64,000 nucleotides of DNA from Alsobacter metallidurans (GCF_014636935.1 NZ_BMES01000001.1:2051782-2115781); one strand, 5' to 3'. Positions 18,132-27,043 are shown, counted from the stretch's first letter. Made by a program: numbers and translations. The notes: a model not told the origin generated them from the letters alone.

Positions 18132-19139
18132 GTGACCGACACTACCCATGACATCAACGTCCAGCCGAAGGACGTGATCGAGCGCATCCTCTCGATGGAA
18201 CTCGTGCGCGTGACCGAGCGCGCGGCGGTCTCCGCCGCCAGGCTGCGCGGCCATGGCAACGAGAAGGCCGCCGACCAGGCCGCCGTGGACGCGATGCGCC
18301 GCGAGCTGAACAAGCTGCCCATCGAGGGCACCATCGTGATCGGCGAGGGCGAGCGCGACGAAGCCCCCATGCTGTTCATCGGCGAGAAGGTCGGCAACGG
18401 CCGCGGCCCCAAGGTCGACATCGCCGTGGACCCGTTGGAGGGCACCACCCTGTGCGCCAAGGACATGCCCGGCGCGATCGCCGTGATGGCGATGGCCCAG
18501 GCCGGCTCGCTGCTCTATGCGCCGGACGTGTACATGGACAAGATCGCGATCGGCCCGGGCTACCCGGAGGGCGTGGTCGACCTCGACGCTTCGCCGACCG
18601 ACAACGTCCATGCGCTCGCGAAGGCCAAGGGCTGCAAGCCCCATGAGCTCTCCGTGCTCATCATGGATCGTCCCCGCCACGCCGACCTGATCGCGGCCGT
18701 GCGCAAAACCGGCGCGTCCATCCGCCTGATCACGGACGGCGACGTCGCCGGCGTGATCTTTACCGCCATGCAGCACGAGACCGGCATCGACCTCTATCTC
18801 GGCATCGGCGGCGCGCCCGAGGGCGTGCTGGCCGCGGCGGCGCTGCGCTGCGTTGGTGGCCAGATGCAGGGGCGCCTGATACTGGACACGCCCGAGAAGG
18901 TTGAGCGCGCCCGCGGCATGGGCGTCGCCGACCCGAAGAAGAAGTATGGCATGACCGACCTCGCCAACGGCGACGTGATCGTGTCGGCGACAGGCGTCAC
19001 CGACGGCGCGCTGCTCACCGGCGTGCGCTTCGGCAAAGACGTGATCGAGACCGAGACCATCGTGTATCGGTCGATCACCGGCACGGTCCGCAAGATTCAG
19101 GCTGAGCACCGCGAGTTCGAGAAGTTCAGGCTCGACTGA
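18132..19139 (+). CDS. glpX: Class II fructose-1,6-bisphosphatase
   Basis: GlpX dephosphorylates fructose-1,6-bisphosphate in gluconeogenesis and the Calvin cycle (some also act on sedoheptulose bisphosphate). The 335-residue protein shows the Li-sensitive phosphatase metal sites: GEGERDEAPML (73-83) and DPLEGTTLCA, with GGAPEGVLAAAALRC near the middle and YRSITGTVRKIQ at the end. GTG start at 18132 with GGGGGATCG upstream. It follows hom after 140 bases and has its own terminator. Confidence 0.95.
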   Translation: MTDTTHDINVQPKDVIERILSMELVRVTERAAVSAARLRGHGNEKAADQAAVDAMRRELNKLPIEGTIVIGEGERDEAPMLFIGEKVGNGRGPKVDIAVDPLEGTTLCAKDMPGAIAVMAMAQAGSLLYAPDVYMDKIAIGPGYPEGVVDLDASPTDNVHALAKAKGCKPHELSVLIMDRPRHADLIAAVRKTGASIRLITDGDVAGVIFTAMQHETGIDLYLGIGGAPEGVLAAAALRCVGGQMQGRLILDTPEKVERARGMGVADPKKKYGMTDLANGDVIVSATGVTDGALLTGVRFGKDVIETETIVYRSITGTVRKIQAEHREFEKFRLD

Positions 19140-19166
19140 AAGCTGGCTCAAGGGCCCTTCAAGCGA

Positions 19167-19195
19167 AAAGGCGCGGAGCAATCCGCGCCTTTTTC
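19167..19195 (+). terminator. Rho-independent terminator of glpX
   Basis: AAAGGCGCGG and CCGCGCCTTT make a perfect 10-bp stem with a 6-base loop, running into TTTTT, 27 bases after the glpX stop. Confidence 0.88.
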
Positions 19196-19247
19196 ATATC
19201 CGATGGGTCTAGACCGTCACCCGGAACGCGTGGTCAAAAAGCCGGGC

Positions 19248-19274
19248 GGCGTGATGCCCCCTCGACATCACGCC
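19248..19274 (-). terminator. Possible minus-strand terminator hairpin
   Basis: GGCGTGATG and CATCACGCC (9 bp, extendable to 12 with a wobble pair) are followed on the minus strand by CGGCTTTTT (T-run at 19236-19240). It would end transcripts of the minus-strand gene at 19433-19870, about 160 bases beyond its stop. Confidence 0.4.
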
Positions 19275-19355
19275 ACCACGCAGAGGCCCCCCGACCCCCA
19301 CGTCGGCCCGGGCGCTTTCGCGCACCGAAATGCGAAACCATAGCAATCTCGCGAG

Positions 19356-19371
19356 TTTGTCAATTGACAAA
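19356..19371. promoter_or_regulatory. Perfect 16-bp AT-rich palindrome in a convergent intergenic region
   Basis: TTTGTCAATTGACAAA is a gapless 16-bp palindrome in an otherwise GC-rich chromosome. It lies between the converging 3' ends of glpX and a minus-strand unknown gene, away from any obvious start codon. TTGACA inside it resembles a -35 box. Role unknown. Confidence 0.38.
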
Positions 19372-19432
19372 TCCCTCATCGAAACCATGCAAGAGAAAGG
19401 TTTTGATAGGCCGGCCGGACTAGGCGCGCGGA

Positions 19433-19870
19433 CTAGGCTAGCACGCAGCGATTCAGCTGCTGGATGATGGCGGCCGCCCGGTTGCGGATCTCCGCCAGCA
19501 AGGCCTCATCCTGCCCCGTCTGGGTCATCTGGCAGTCTTTCGCGGCCGCCGTGACGAGGCTCAGCGTGATGGGCAGATCGCCCAGCCGGCCAACCAGCAC
19601 CTGGAACGCCGATCGCTCGAGATAGTCGCTCACCACGCCCCGCAGCTCCGCATAGTCGATGCCCGAATAGCGGTGATCCGCGCCCTTGCACATTAGTGCG
19701 TTCAGGGCCGCCACGGCCGTGGTCAGCGCCTCGACCCGCTGGGGCCGGTCGCCCTCTCGCGTCGGGTCCATGGCCGCCAGGATCCTGTCCAGATCCTCCG
19801 TCAGCCGCGACGAGGGCGCCGGGGGCGCATCCGCGGGGGCTCGGGATCGTCGGCGCAGGAAATCGAGCAT
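19433..19870 (-). CDS. Hypothetical protein, 145 residues
   Basis: Not recognised. The product begins MLDFLRRRSRAPADAPPAPS, a basic then Pro/Ala-rich leader, followed by a mostly helical, soluble-looking domain (about 22-145) with single Cys residues in LMCKGADHRYSG, KDCQMTQ and QLNRCVLA. No signal peptide or membrane segment. Coding character is good (high third-position GC, long frame). The neighbour upstream on the same strand is a receiver-domain protein 117 bases away. Function cannot be inferred. Confidence 0.68.
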   Translation of the reverse strand: MLDFLRRRSRAPADAPPAPSSRLTEDLDRILAAMDPTREGDRPQRVEALTTAVAALNALMCKGADHRYSGIDYAELRGVVSDYLERSAFQVLVGRLGDLPITLSLVTAAAKDCQMTQTGQDEALLAEIRNRAAAIIQQLNRCVLA

Positions 19871-19986
19871 TCACACCTCGCGGCGCCGGCCGCAGGCGGC
19901 CAAGCCTCGAACGCAGAATGGCGTTCGATCTGGTTAATGCAACTCAAGCGTGCGTTGTGCAAGCCGTCGCGGCTAGCCGGCCCGCG

Positions 19987-20391
19987 TCAGCGCCGGTTGG
20001 CCGGCTTCGGCCGGTTCGCCAGCAGCCCGGCCAGCGCGCGCGCGAAGGCGGCGGTGTCCAGCGGCTTGCCCCAGATGGGCACGCTGGCGAAGTGCGGCGG
20101 CAGCATCGGGTGCTCATAAGCGCTGGCGAACATGAACGGCGTCTGCCGCGCCCGCAGCTCGTCCGCGAGCGGAAACACCAGCTCGCCGCGCAGGTTGATG
20201 TCCAGGATCGCGATCGAGATCGGCGACCGTGCGTCCGCCAGCAGGGCGCGTGCCGACTTGATGTCGGCCGCCGGCCCGACCACCTCGGCGCCGAGGTTCT
20301 CCAGCGCCTGCGCGAGGTCGAGCGCGATCATGCCTTCATCTTCGACCACCAGGATGCGGTGGTGGTCCAGCCGGAGCTGCGCGTCGGTCAT
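19987..20391 (-). CDS. Stand-alone response regulator receiver domain
   Basis: A 134-residue CheY-like receiver without output domain. The acidic pocket is in ILVVEDEGMIALDL (13-26), the phospho-acceptor Asp in IAILDINLRGE, and the conserved Lys in IWGKPLD. The Thr/Ser switch position is Ser in FASAYE. Sequence resembles the single-domain receivers common in Hyphomicrobiales downstream of HWE-type histidine kinases. No kinase gene is in the window, so the partner is unknown. Confidence 0.86.
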   Translation of the reverse strand: MTDAQLRLDHHRILVVEDEGMIALDLAQALENLGAEVVGPAADIKSARALLADARSPISIAILDINLRGELVFPLADELRARQTPFMFASAYEHPMLPPHFASVPIWGKPLDTAAFARALAGLLANRPKPANRR

Positions 20392-20548
20392 GAGACCTCG
20401 TCCCTGCTGTGCGAGAACGCGACGCGCCGCACTGAGTTTCCTGCCCGTTCGGCCGTGTTTTTTCGCCCTGCCAAGTTGTCCCTTGGATTGTGGGGCGTCG
20501 GCCGTCGCCCCGGGCTTTGCGCCTCGTTTGAGGCTGGAGCGGGGCAGG

Positions 20549-21310
20549 CTAGTTCTTCAGCTTGTAGCCTGTCGCGAAGATGCGCCACACGATCAGCAGG
20601 CAGACGGCCATGAACACGAAGGTCATCGCCAGGCTGGCCCCCACATGCACGTCCGCGACGCCGAAAAAGCTCCAGCGAAAGCCGCTCACCAGATACACCA
20701 CCGGGTTGAACAGCGTCACGGTCTGCCAGACCGGCGGCAGCATGTTGATGGAGTAGAAGCTGCCGCCCAGGAAGGTGAGGGGGGTGATGATCATCATCGG
20801 CACGATCTGCAGCTTCTCGAAGCTGTCCGCCCACACGCCGATGATGAAGCCGAACAGGCTGAACGTCACCGAGGTCAGCACCAGGAAGAGCAGCATCACG
20901 AATGGATGCGCGATCCCGTAGGGCACGAACAGCCGCGCGGTGAGGAGAATGATCACGCCCAGGATCACCGACTTGGTCGCCGCCGCCCCCACATAGCCGA
21001 GCACGATCTCCATGGCGGATACGGGCGCCGACAACACCTCGTAGATCGTCCCCGAGAAGCGCGGCATGTAGATGCCGAAGGAGGCGTTGGACAGGCTTTC
21101 GGTGAGGATCGAGAGCATCACCAGCCCGGGCACGATAAACGCCCCGTAGCTCACGCCGTCGATGTCGGCCATGCGCGAGCCGATGGCCGAGCCGAACACC
21201 ACGAAATACAGCGAGGTCGACAGCACCGGCGACAGGATGCTCTGCATCAGCGTCCGCCATGTCCGGGACATCTCGAACAGGTAGATGGCTTTCACCGCAT
21301 AGACGTTCAT
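20549..21310 (-). CDS. ABC-2 type transport permease
   Basis: A 253-residue integral membrane protein with six hydrophobic segments and the ABC-2 family ending. It overlaps the ATP-binding gene by 4 bases (ATGA), so the two are translationally coupled. Dimerised, it forms an exporter of lipid, polysaccharide, drug or Nod-factor-like substrates. Motifs such as [11 protein letters not shown] and [19 protein letters not shown] are typical of the NodJ/YadH-like branch. The substrate is not evident. Confidence 0.88.
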   Translation of the reverse strand: MNVYAVKAIYLFEMSRTWRTLMQSILSPVLSTSLYFVVFGSAIGSRMADIDGVSYGAFIVPGLVMLSILTESLSNASFGIYMPRFSGTIYEVLSAPVSAMEIVLGYVGAAATKSVILGVIILLTARLFVPYGIAHPFVMLLFLVLTSVTFSLFGFIIGVWADSFEKLQIVPMMIITPLTFLGGSFYSINMLPPVWQTVTLFNPVVYLVSGFRWSFFGVADVHVGASLAMTFVFMAVCLLIVWRIFATGYKLKN

Positions 21311-22233
21311 GTGCGCCCCCGGACCAGGCTGACGAAAATGTCCTCCAGAGAACTCTCGGAGGTTTGCAGGTCCTTGAAATCCACCTCGTGCTGGGCGAGC
21401 CGCCGCAGCAGATCGGCGACGCCGCCCTGGTCGGCCGTGGCGTCGAACGTGTAGGTGAGCTCGGTCCCGTCGGCCGAGAGCTCCAGCGCCGGATCGACAA
21501 GGCCCGGCGGCAGCGCCGCCAGCGGTTCGCGCAAGTGAAGCTTCAGCTGCCGGCGCCCGAGCTTGCGCATCAGCGCGGCCTTCTCCTCCACCAGCACGAT
21601 CTCGCCCTGCCGGATCACGCCCACGCGGTCGGCCATCTCCTCGGCTTCATCGATGTAGTGCGTGGTGAGGATCACGGTGACGCCGGTCGCCCGCAGGGCG
21701 CGCACCATCTCCCACATGCTGCGGCGCAACTCCACGTCGACGCCTGCGGTGGGCTCGTCCAGGAACAGCACCTGCGGCTCGTGCGACAGCGCTTTGGCGA
21801 TCATCACGCGCCGCTTCATGCCGCCCGAGAGCGCCATGATCTTGGAATCGCGCTTCTCCCACAGCGACAGGTCGCGCAGCACCTTCTCGATATGCGCCGG
21901 GTTCTTCGGCTTGCCGAACAGCCCACGGCTGAACGTGACGGTGTTGATCACCGTCTCGAACATGTCGGTGGAGAGCTCCTGCGGCACCAGCCCGATCAAC
22001 GAGCGCGCGGCGCGGTAGTCCGCCACCACGTCATGCCCGTCGATGCGCACATGGCCGCCGCTCGGGTTCACGATGCCGCAGATGATGCTGATCAGCGTCG
22101 TCTTGCCGGCCCCGTTGGGCCCGAGCAGCGCGAAGATCTCGCCCCGCTCGATCTGCAAGTCGACGGTTTTCAAGGCCTGAAAGCCTGTCGCATAGGTTTT
22201 CGACAGGCCTTCGACGGAAATGATGGGAGACAC
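21307..22233 (-). CDS. ABC transporter ATP-binding protein (ABC-2 exporter)
   Basis: A 308-residue ATPase: Walker [10 protein letters not shown], signature [15 protein letters not shown], Walker [15 protein letters not shown], switch His in [15 protein letters not shown]. The C-terminal about 90 residues form the extension seen in CcmA/NodI/DrrA-like exporters. I take GTG 22233 as start ([14 protein letters not shown]) because the family begins there and GGATTT precedes it; the open frame runs 12 codons further upstream to a TTG. It drives the permease encoded immediately downstream. Confidence 0.9.
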   Translation of the reverse strand: MSPIISVEGLSKTYATGFQALKTVDLQIERGEIFALLGPNGAGKTTLISIICGIVNPSGGHVRIDGHDVVADYRAARSLIGLVPQELSTDMFETVINTVTFSRGLFGKPKNPAHIEKVLRDLSLWEKRDSKIMALSGGMKRRVMIAKALSHEPQVLFLDEPTAGVDVELRRSMWEMVRALRATGVTVILTTHYIDEAEEMADRVGVIRQGEIVLVEEKAALMRKLGRRQLKLHLREPLAALPPGLVDPALELSADGTELTYTFDATADQGGVADLLRRLAQHEVDFKDLQTSESSLEDIFVSLVRGRT

Positions 22234-22331
22234 GGGAAATCCTGAACGACCGCCGCGAGGGCTGGACAAACCCCTACATAGCGCGGCGGCCGCGCAAAGG
22301 GGAGGGCGCCCGCCCGGCGACCGCTGCGCGC

Positions 22332-22472
22332 GCTCCTTCTCCCCCCGGGAGAAGGTGTCAGCGAAGCTGACGGATGAGGGTCTGACGCCTGGAGCCCCGG
22401 CGACGAGCCTCGATGCAACCCGCTAGGCCCTCATCCGGCCCTTCGGGCCACCTTCTCCCGGGGGGAGAAGGG
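22332..22472. repeat. Family D palindromic repeat, inverted pair
   Basis: CTCCTTCTCCCCCCGGGAGAAGGTG... CGGATGAGGG (22332-22380) is matched in inverse by CCCTCATCCGG ... CACCTTCTCCCGGGGGGAGAAGG (22428-22472). About 47 bases separate the halves. Each half has its own GGGAGAAGG-type dyad. It sits between the 3' end of the AceE-like gene and the ABC ATPase start. Confidence 0.8.
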
Positions 22473-22497
22473 GCGCGCGCCTCTGACGAGCGCACGT

Positions 22498-24897
22498 TCA
22501 CGGCAGCGCCTTCAGATACCGCACCGTCCGCCCGGCGCTCACCGCCTGCGCGGCGTGCACGATGGCGTTGGCGTCGATGCCGTGGTGGCGGTAGAGGTCC
22601 GCGATCGTGCCGGTCTGGCCGAAATGCTCCACGCCCAGCGCCTTCTGGCGGTGGCCATGGACGCCGCCCAGCCAGGCCAGCGTCGCCGGGTGGCCGTCCA
22701 GCACCGAGACGATCCCGCAATCGCGCGACAACGGCGCCAGCAGCCGCTCGATGTGGCTCGTTGCGTCGTGCATGCCGCGCTGCCGCGCCCGTTCGGCGGC
22801 CTGCCAGCCGGCGTTCAGCCGGTCCGCGGACGTGATGGCGAGGAGCCCCACGTCCCGCCGGTCCTCGGCCAGGAGCCCCGTGGCGGCGATCGCCTCCGGG
22901 GCCACCACGCCCTGGTAGGCGACGATCACGCTCGCGTTGGGGCCGGGCGGACGCATCCAGTAGGCGCCGTTGACGATGTCGCGGCTGAGTTCGGCCGTCA
23001 TCGCCCGGTGCGGCTGCTCCAGCGGCCGCGTCGACAGGCGCAGATACACCGAGCCGCCTGTCTGGTCGCGCAGCCAGGTGGTCTCGTCCGGGTCGCCCTC
23101 GCCGTCGCGCTGCATGTAGTCGAACGCAAAGCGCATCATCACCGAAAGCTCGTCCACGAAGGCCGGCTCGAAGGCGCAGAGCCCGTCCTGCGCCATGCCG
23201 ATCAGCGGCGTGCCGATGGACTGGTGCGCGCCCCCCTCGGGCGCCAGCGTGACGCCGGAGGGCGTCGCGACAAGGAGGAATCGCGCGTCCTGGTAACAGG
23301 CGTAGTTCAGCTGGTCGGCCGAGCGGTAGATGAACGGGTCGTAGACGGTGCCGATGGGCAGCAGCCGCACGCCGTTGATGGAGTGCGACAGCCCCAGCGC
23401 CGACAGCATGATCATGAGGTTCGATTCGGCGATGCCGAGCTCGAAATGCTGCCCCTTCGGCCCGAACTCCCACGCATAGGTCGACGGAATGCGCTCGGCC
23501 TTGAAGGTGTCCGCCATGCTCTCGCGGGCGAAGAGTCCACGCCGGTTCACCCAGGGGCCGAGATTGGTGGACACCGTCACGTCCGGCGCGGTGGTGACGA
23601 TGCGCTCCGCCAGAGGGCTCTGCTCGCGCGCGATCTCGTTCAGGATCTGCCCGAAGCCCATTTGGGTCGACACCGGCTTGCCGCCCGGCGCGGGCGTCAC
23701 GAGCGTCTCGGGCACCGGCACCGCCTCGGCGCTCAGCCGCCGGCGGCCTTCGCGGAAGAACGGCGCCTTGGCGATGAACGCCTCCAGCTCCGCCGCCGGG
23801 GCGCCCGCCGCCTCCCACTTGTCCCACTCATGGCCCGGTCGCACGCCCATCTGGGCGCGGAAGCTCTCCATCTGGTTCGGCGTCATCAGCCCGGCGTGGT
23901 TGTCCTTGTGGCCGGCGAGCGGCAGGCCGTAGCCCTTGATCGTGTAGCAGATGAAGCAAACCGGCCGGTCATGCGTGGAAGCCTGCTCGAACGCCTCCAG
24001 CAGGCTGGGCAGGTCATGGCCGCCGAGGTTCACCATCAGGGCCTGCAGCTCATCGTCCGAGCGGCGCTCGATGAGTTGCGTCACCGGCCCCTGGTCGCCG
24101 ATCTCGTCGAGCAGGCGCTTGCGCCAGGCCGCGCCGCCCTGGAACGTCAGCGCCGAGTAGAGCTGGTTGGGGCAGCGCTCGATCCAGTCGCGCAGCGTGT
24201 CGCCGCCGGGCTCCGCGAAAGCGGCCTGCTGCAACGAGCCGTGGCGCAGGATCACGACATCCCAGCCGAAATTGGCGAAGATCTGCTCGAACTTCTTCCA
24301 CAGCCCTTCGCGGATCACCGAGTCGAGCGACTGGCGGTTGTAGTCCACCACCCACCAGGTGTTGCGGAGCCCGTGCTTCCAGCCCTCGATCAGGGCCTCG
24401 TAGATATTGCCCTCGTCCATCTCGGCGTCGCCGATCAGGCTCACCATCCGACCTTCGGGGCGGTTCTTCATCCAGCCATGCGCGGACACGTAGTCCTGGA
24501 CCAGCGACGAGAACAGCGTCTGCGCTACGCCGAGGCCGACGGAGCCGGTGGAGAAGTCGACGTCGTCCACGTCCTTGGTGCGCGACGGATAGCTCTGCGC
24601 GCCCTTGTAGCTGCGAAAGTTCTCCAGTTTCTCCCGGGTCTGGTTGCCAGCGAGATATTGGATCGCATGAAAGATCGGCGAGGCGTGCGGCTTCACCGCC
24701 ACCCGGTCCTGCGGTCGCAGGGCCGCGAAATAGAGCGCCGTCATGATGGCGCCGAGCGACGCCGAGGACGCTTGGTGCCCGCCCACCTTCACCTCGCCGG
24801 CCGGGCGGATGTGATTGGCGTTATGGATGGTCCACGCCGCGAGCCAGGACACGCGGCGTTCGAGTTCACGAAGAAGGGGGATGCGAGCGTCGGTCAT
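22498..24897 (-). CDS. Transketolase-like / homodimeric pyruvate dehydrogenase E1-like thiamine enzyme
   Basis: A 799-residue TPP enzyme. The TPP-Mg site is GDAEMDEGNIYEALIEGW followed about 20 residues later by VVDYNRQSLD, as in AceE-type E1. N-terminal GGHQASSASLGAIMTALYF and the pyrimidine-domain HFELGIAESNLMIM are also AceE-like. AceE is usually about 885 residues; this one is shorter and has no E2/E3 genes next to it. Such genes are often annotated as transketolase in Hyphomicrobiales. ATG 24897 (MTDARIPLL) is preferred over an upstream start. Whether it decarboxylates pyruvate, another 2-oxoacid, or moves ketol units is open. Confidence 0.82.
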   Translation of the reverse strand: MTDARIPLLRELERRVSWLAAWTIHNANHIRPAGEVKVGGHQASSASLGAIMTALYFAALRPQDRVAVKPHASPIFHAIQYLAGNQTREKLENFRSYKGAQSYPSRTKDVDDVDFSTGSVGLGVAQTLFSSLVQDYVSAHGWMKNRPEGRMVSLIGDAEMDEGNIYEALIEGWKHGLRNTWWVVDYNRQSLDSVIREGLWKKFEQIFANFGWDVVILRHGSLQQAAFAEPGGDTLRDWIERCPNQLYSALTFQGGAAWRKRLLDEIGDQGPVTQLIERRSDDELQALMVNLGGHDLPSLLEAFEQASTHDRPVCFICYTIKGYGLPLAGHKDNHAGLMTPNQMESFRAQMGVRPGHEWDKWEAAGAPAAELEAFIAKAPFFREGRRRLSAEAVPVPETLVTPAPGGKPVSTQMGFGQILNEIAREQSPLAERIVTTAPDVTVSTNLGPWVNRRGLFARESMADTFKAERIPSTYAWEFGPKGQHFELGIAESNLMIMLSALGLSHSINGVRLLPIGTVYDPFIYRSADQLNYACYQDARFLLVATPSGVTLAPEGGAHQSIGTPLIGMAQDGLCAFEPAFVDELSVMMRFAFDYMQRDGEGDPDETTWLRDQTGGSVYLRLSTRPLEQPHRAMTAELSRDIVNGAYWMRPPGPNASVIVAYQGVVAPEAIAATGLLAEDRRDVGLLAITSADRLNAGWQAAERARQRGMHDATSHIERLLAPLSRDCGIVSVLDGHPATLAWLGGVHGHRQKALGVEHFGQTGTIADLYRHHGIDANAIVHAAQAVSAGRTVRYLKALP

Positions 24898-25297
24898 GCC
24901 GCATTGAACGGGGCGCCGCTCGCGGTTGCAAGCTCCTCGCGGTTCGGCGGCCACACGACCTTAACGCCAGACCAGCTCGAGCCTGCGTCTCGGCGGCTTG
25001 AGCACTCCGCATTCTGGAGTCCCTCGGCCTTCGAGACGCAGGCCGAAGACAGCCTGCTCCTCAGGATGAGGGTATCGGGGGTGTTAGAACGACTTTCCGG
25101 CCAGGCTCTCAGGATGACGGGACGGTGGGTGACTCAGAATGCTAGCTGCAGCTTCATCACCGCCCCTCATCCTGAGGAGCAGGCCCGCTGGGGCCTGCGT
25201 CTCGAAGGACGAGGGCTCCAGTGCGCACCATTGTCGTGCTTGCTTGAATAGGCCACTCGAGCTCAAGCTAAGCTGCAACGATCCGGAGACGGGCGGC
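24898..25297. other. Intergenic region with repeats
   Basis: Holds a solitary family A unit (25021-25072) and the left half of the GIY-YIG-bearing pair (25163-25214). No further gene is supported. Confidence 0.6.
25021..25072. repeat. Family A repeat, solitary unit
   Basis: Inverted-orientation unit: CCCTCGGCCTTCGAGACGC ... GCTCCTCAGGATGAGGG, with a GCAGGC/GCCTGC internal stem. No partner faces it within 80 bases. Confidence 0.8.
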
Positions 25298-25683
25298 ATG
25301 GATCAGGGGTGCTGGCTTTACATCCTTCGCTGCGTCGACGGCAGCTTCTACGTCGGCGTTACACGCAAGGATGTCGGAACACGCGTGAGCGAACACAATC
25401 TGGCGCTGTCGGGTAAAGCCTACACGGCCCGGCGCCGACCCGTAACGCTCGCCCATGCGGTGCATTTCGAGCGCGTGCTCGACGCGATCGCGGCCGAGCG
25501 GCAGTTGAAGGGGTGGCGGCGGGAAAAAAAGGAAGCCTATATCCGCGGAGAGTTCGAGCTTTTGTCTCAACTGTCCAGCAGGCGCGTGCGTATGCAGGCC
25601 GTTTAGCTCTCCGTTGGCGCACACTGGAGTCCCTCGTCCTTCGAGACGCATCGCCAAGGGGCGATGCTCCTCAGGATGAGGGG
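25163..25683. mobile_element. Putative miniature element: family A inverted pair carrying a GIY-YIG gene
   Basis: The left unit (25163-25214) and right unit (25631-25683) are inverted copies of the family A repeat, as in the empty pairs at 3069-3207 and 43234-43373. Here about 415 bases, including one GIY-YIG gene, lie between them. The similarity of the ends extends inward: CTCCAGTGCGCAC after the left unit is mirrored by GCGCACACTGGAGT before the right one. No transposase is present. Confidence 0.55.
25298..25606 (+). CDS. Small GIY-YIG endonuclease-domain protein
   Basis: A 102-residue protein that is essentially one GIY-YIG domain of the UPF0213/COG2827 type. LYILRCVDGSFYVGVTRKD carries the two Tyr-x-x/Tyr-x-Gly strands; R-x-x-E-H (TRVSEHN) gives the Arg and His; AAERQLKGWRREKKEAYI contains the catalytic Glu. 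GGAG precedes ATG 25298. Family A repeat units flank it in inverted orientation, so it may be cargo or the mobilising nuclease of that repeat. It is not fused to other domains and shows no membrane segment. Confidence 0.85.
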   Translation: MDQGCWLYILRCVDGSFYVGVTRKDVGTRVSEHNLALSGKAYTARRRPVTLAHAVHFERVLDAIAAERQLKGWRREKKEAYIRGEFELLSQLSSRRVRMQAV

Positions 25684-25761
25684 ATTGTGGGCCAGCGCCG
25701 CGTTGAGATTTCCCAACATCCGTCTCGGCTGAAGGCCACTGCACCAAGTCCAGCACCAACG

Positions 25762-25814
25762 CCCCTCATCCTGAGGAGCAGGCCCGCTTGGGCCTGCGTC
25801 TCGAAGGACGAGGG
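25762..25814. repeat. Family A repeat, solitary unit
   Basis: Direct-orientation unit CCCCTCATCCTGAGGAGCAG ... CTCGAAGGACGAGGG with a GCAGGCCC/GGGCCTGC stem. It lies 57 bases upstream of the 3' end of the L,D-transpeptidase gene. Confidence 0.82.
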
Positions 25815-25870
25815 AGTCCAGGTAGCTCAACCCCGTATGGCGTCAAACCGCCAAAGAGCCGCCGTGCGCC

Positions 25871-27043
25871 TCACTTCGCCTTGGTGGCCGACAACGGCGG
25901 GGCCGCCACGAAGCTGGGGATGGCTTTCGCGTCCGCGACTGCGGGCGGGGCTGCCTGGGCGGGCGCAGCCTGCGGCTCGGGCGACTTCTGCGCGATTGCG
26001 CCGGTTTCGATCTGGGGCGGCGACGTGTCCTCGAAGACGGTCTCGACGCCCTTCTTGACCATGCCGGCCAGGTCGGAAACGTCCCAGTTGGTGAGGCGGA
26101 CGCAGCCGTGCGAGTAGGTCCGGCCGATGCGGCTGGGTTCGGCCGTGCCGTGGATGCCGTAGCTGGGCTCCGACAGGTCGATCCAGACAGCGCCGACGGG
26201 GTTGTTCGGGCCGGCCGCGACCGTGAAGGGCTCGTTGGTTTTCACACCCTTGAACGCGTATTTCGGGTTGTAGTGATAGACCGGGTTGCGGGCGACGCCT
26301 GTGATCTTGAAGGAGCCGCTCGGGGCCGGCTTGTCGTCGCTGCCGATGGAGGCCGGGTAGGCGGCCACCAGCGCGCCGTCCTCGCCGAAGGCGCGCAGCA
26401 GGCGCGCCTGCTTGTCGATCTCGACGCGCGACACCTTGATCTTGCCACCCTCGCGCGCGACGTCCGGGACCACGATTTCGTCGCCGGCCTTCTTGAAGCT
26501 CTTGCCGGGATTGAGCTGCGCCAGCAGCGCCTCCTCGAGGTGGAAGCGCTCGGAGAACATCTCCTTCGGGTTTTTGTAGCCCAGGCGATCGAGCTTGGCC
26601 TGCTTTTCGAGTTGGGCGGGGATTGTCTTGGTGAAGGGCCCCTTGATGTCGGACTTCTTGATCTCGTAGCGCGTCAGCGCCGGCTTGGCGTCCTGGTTCA
26701 GGGCGACCCAGGTCGCCTGGTCGAGCTTGCCGGTGACCGGAAGCTGCCGGGACTGCTGGAAGGCTGTAAGCGCCTTGTGAAAGTTTTCGCCGTCCTTGCC
26801 GTCGATCGAGCCGGGCGAGAAATGCTGGCGGTCGAGCAGGACCTGAGCCTTGAGATAGCCGGGCTGGAACTTGGCGGGCGGCGCCTTCGCGTTAGCTTTG
26901 CCGGCCTTCGGGGGCGCGGCTTCGGGCGGCAGTCCGGCGGCGTTCACGGCCTCGAGATCAAACTTCGGCGCACTCGATTTCGCCTGCGCGCCGAGAGGAC
27001 ACGCGACGGCGCCGAGAAGGAGAACCCAAGCCACGCGACGCAT
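25871..27043 (-). CDS. L,D-transpeptidase (YkuD) with peptidoglycan-binding domain
   Basis: A 390-residue exported enzyme that makes 3-3 peptidoglycan crosslinks or attaches proteins to the wall. Signal peptide at 1-21 (VAWVLLLGAVACPLGAQA). A PGB_1-like domain spans about 65-120 (LKAQVLLDRQHFSPGSIDGK ... ALTAFQQSRQLP). The YkuD catalytic domain (about 220-350) has HGTAEPSRIGRTYSHGCVRL, with the nucleophile Cys in SHGCVRL. The C-terminus is Ala/Pro-rich. AGGAG lies before ATG 27043. Two further envelope genes follow upstream on the same strand. Confidence 0.93.
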   Translation of the reverse strand: MRRVAWVLLLGAVACPLGAQAKSSAPKFDLEAVNAAGLPPEAAPPKAGKANAKAPPAKFQPGYLKAQVLLDRQHFSPGSIDGKDGENFHKALTAFQQSRQLPVTGKLDQATWVALNQDAKPALTRYEIKKSDIKGPFTKTIPAQLEKQAKLDRLGYKNPKEMFSERFHLEEALLAQLNPGKSFKKAGDEIVVPDVAREGGKIKVSRVEIDKQARLLRAFGEDGALVAAYPASIGSDDKPAPSGSFKITGVARNPVYHYNPKYAFKGVKTNEPFTVAAGPNNPVGAVWIDLSEPSYGIHGTAEPSRIGRTYSHGCVRLTNWDVSDLAGMVKKGVETVFEDTSPPQIETGAIAQKSPEPQAAPAQAAPPAVADAKAIPSFVAAPPLSATKAK

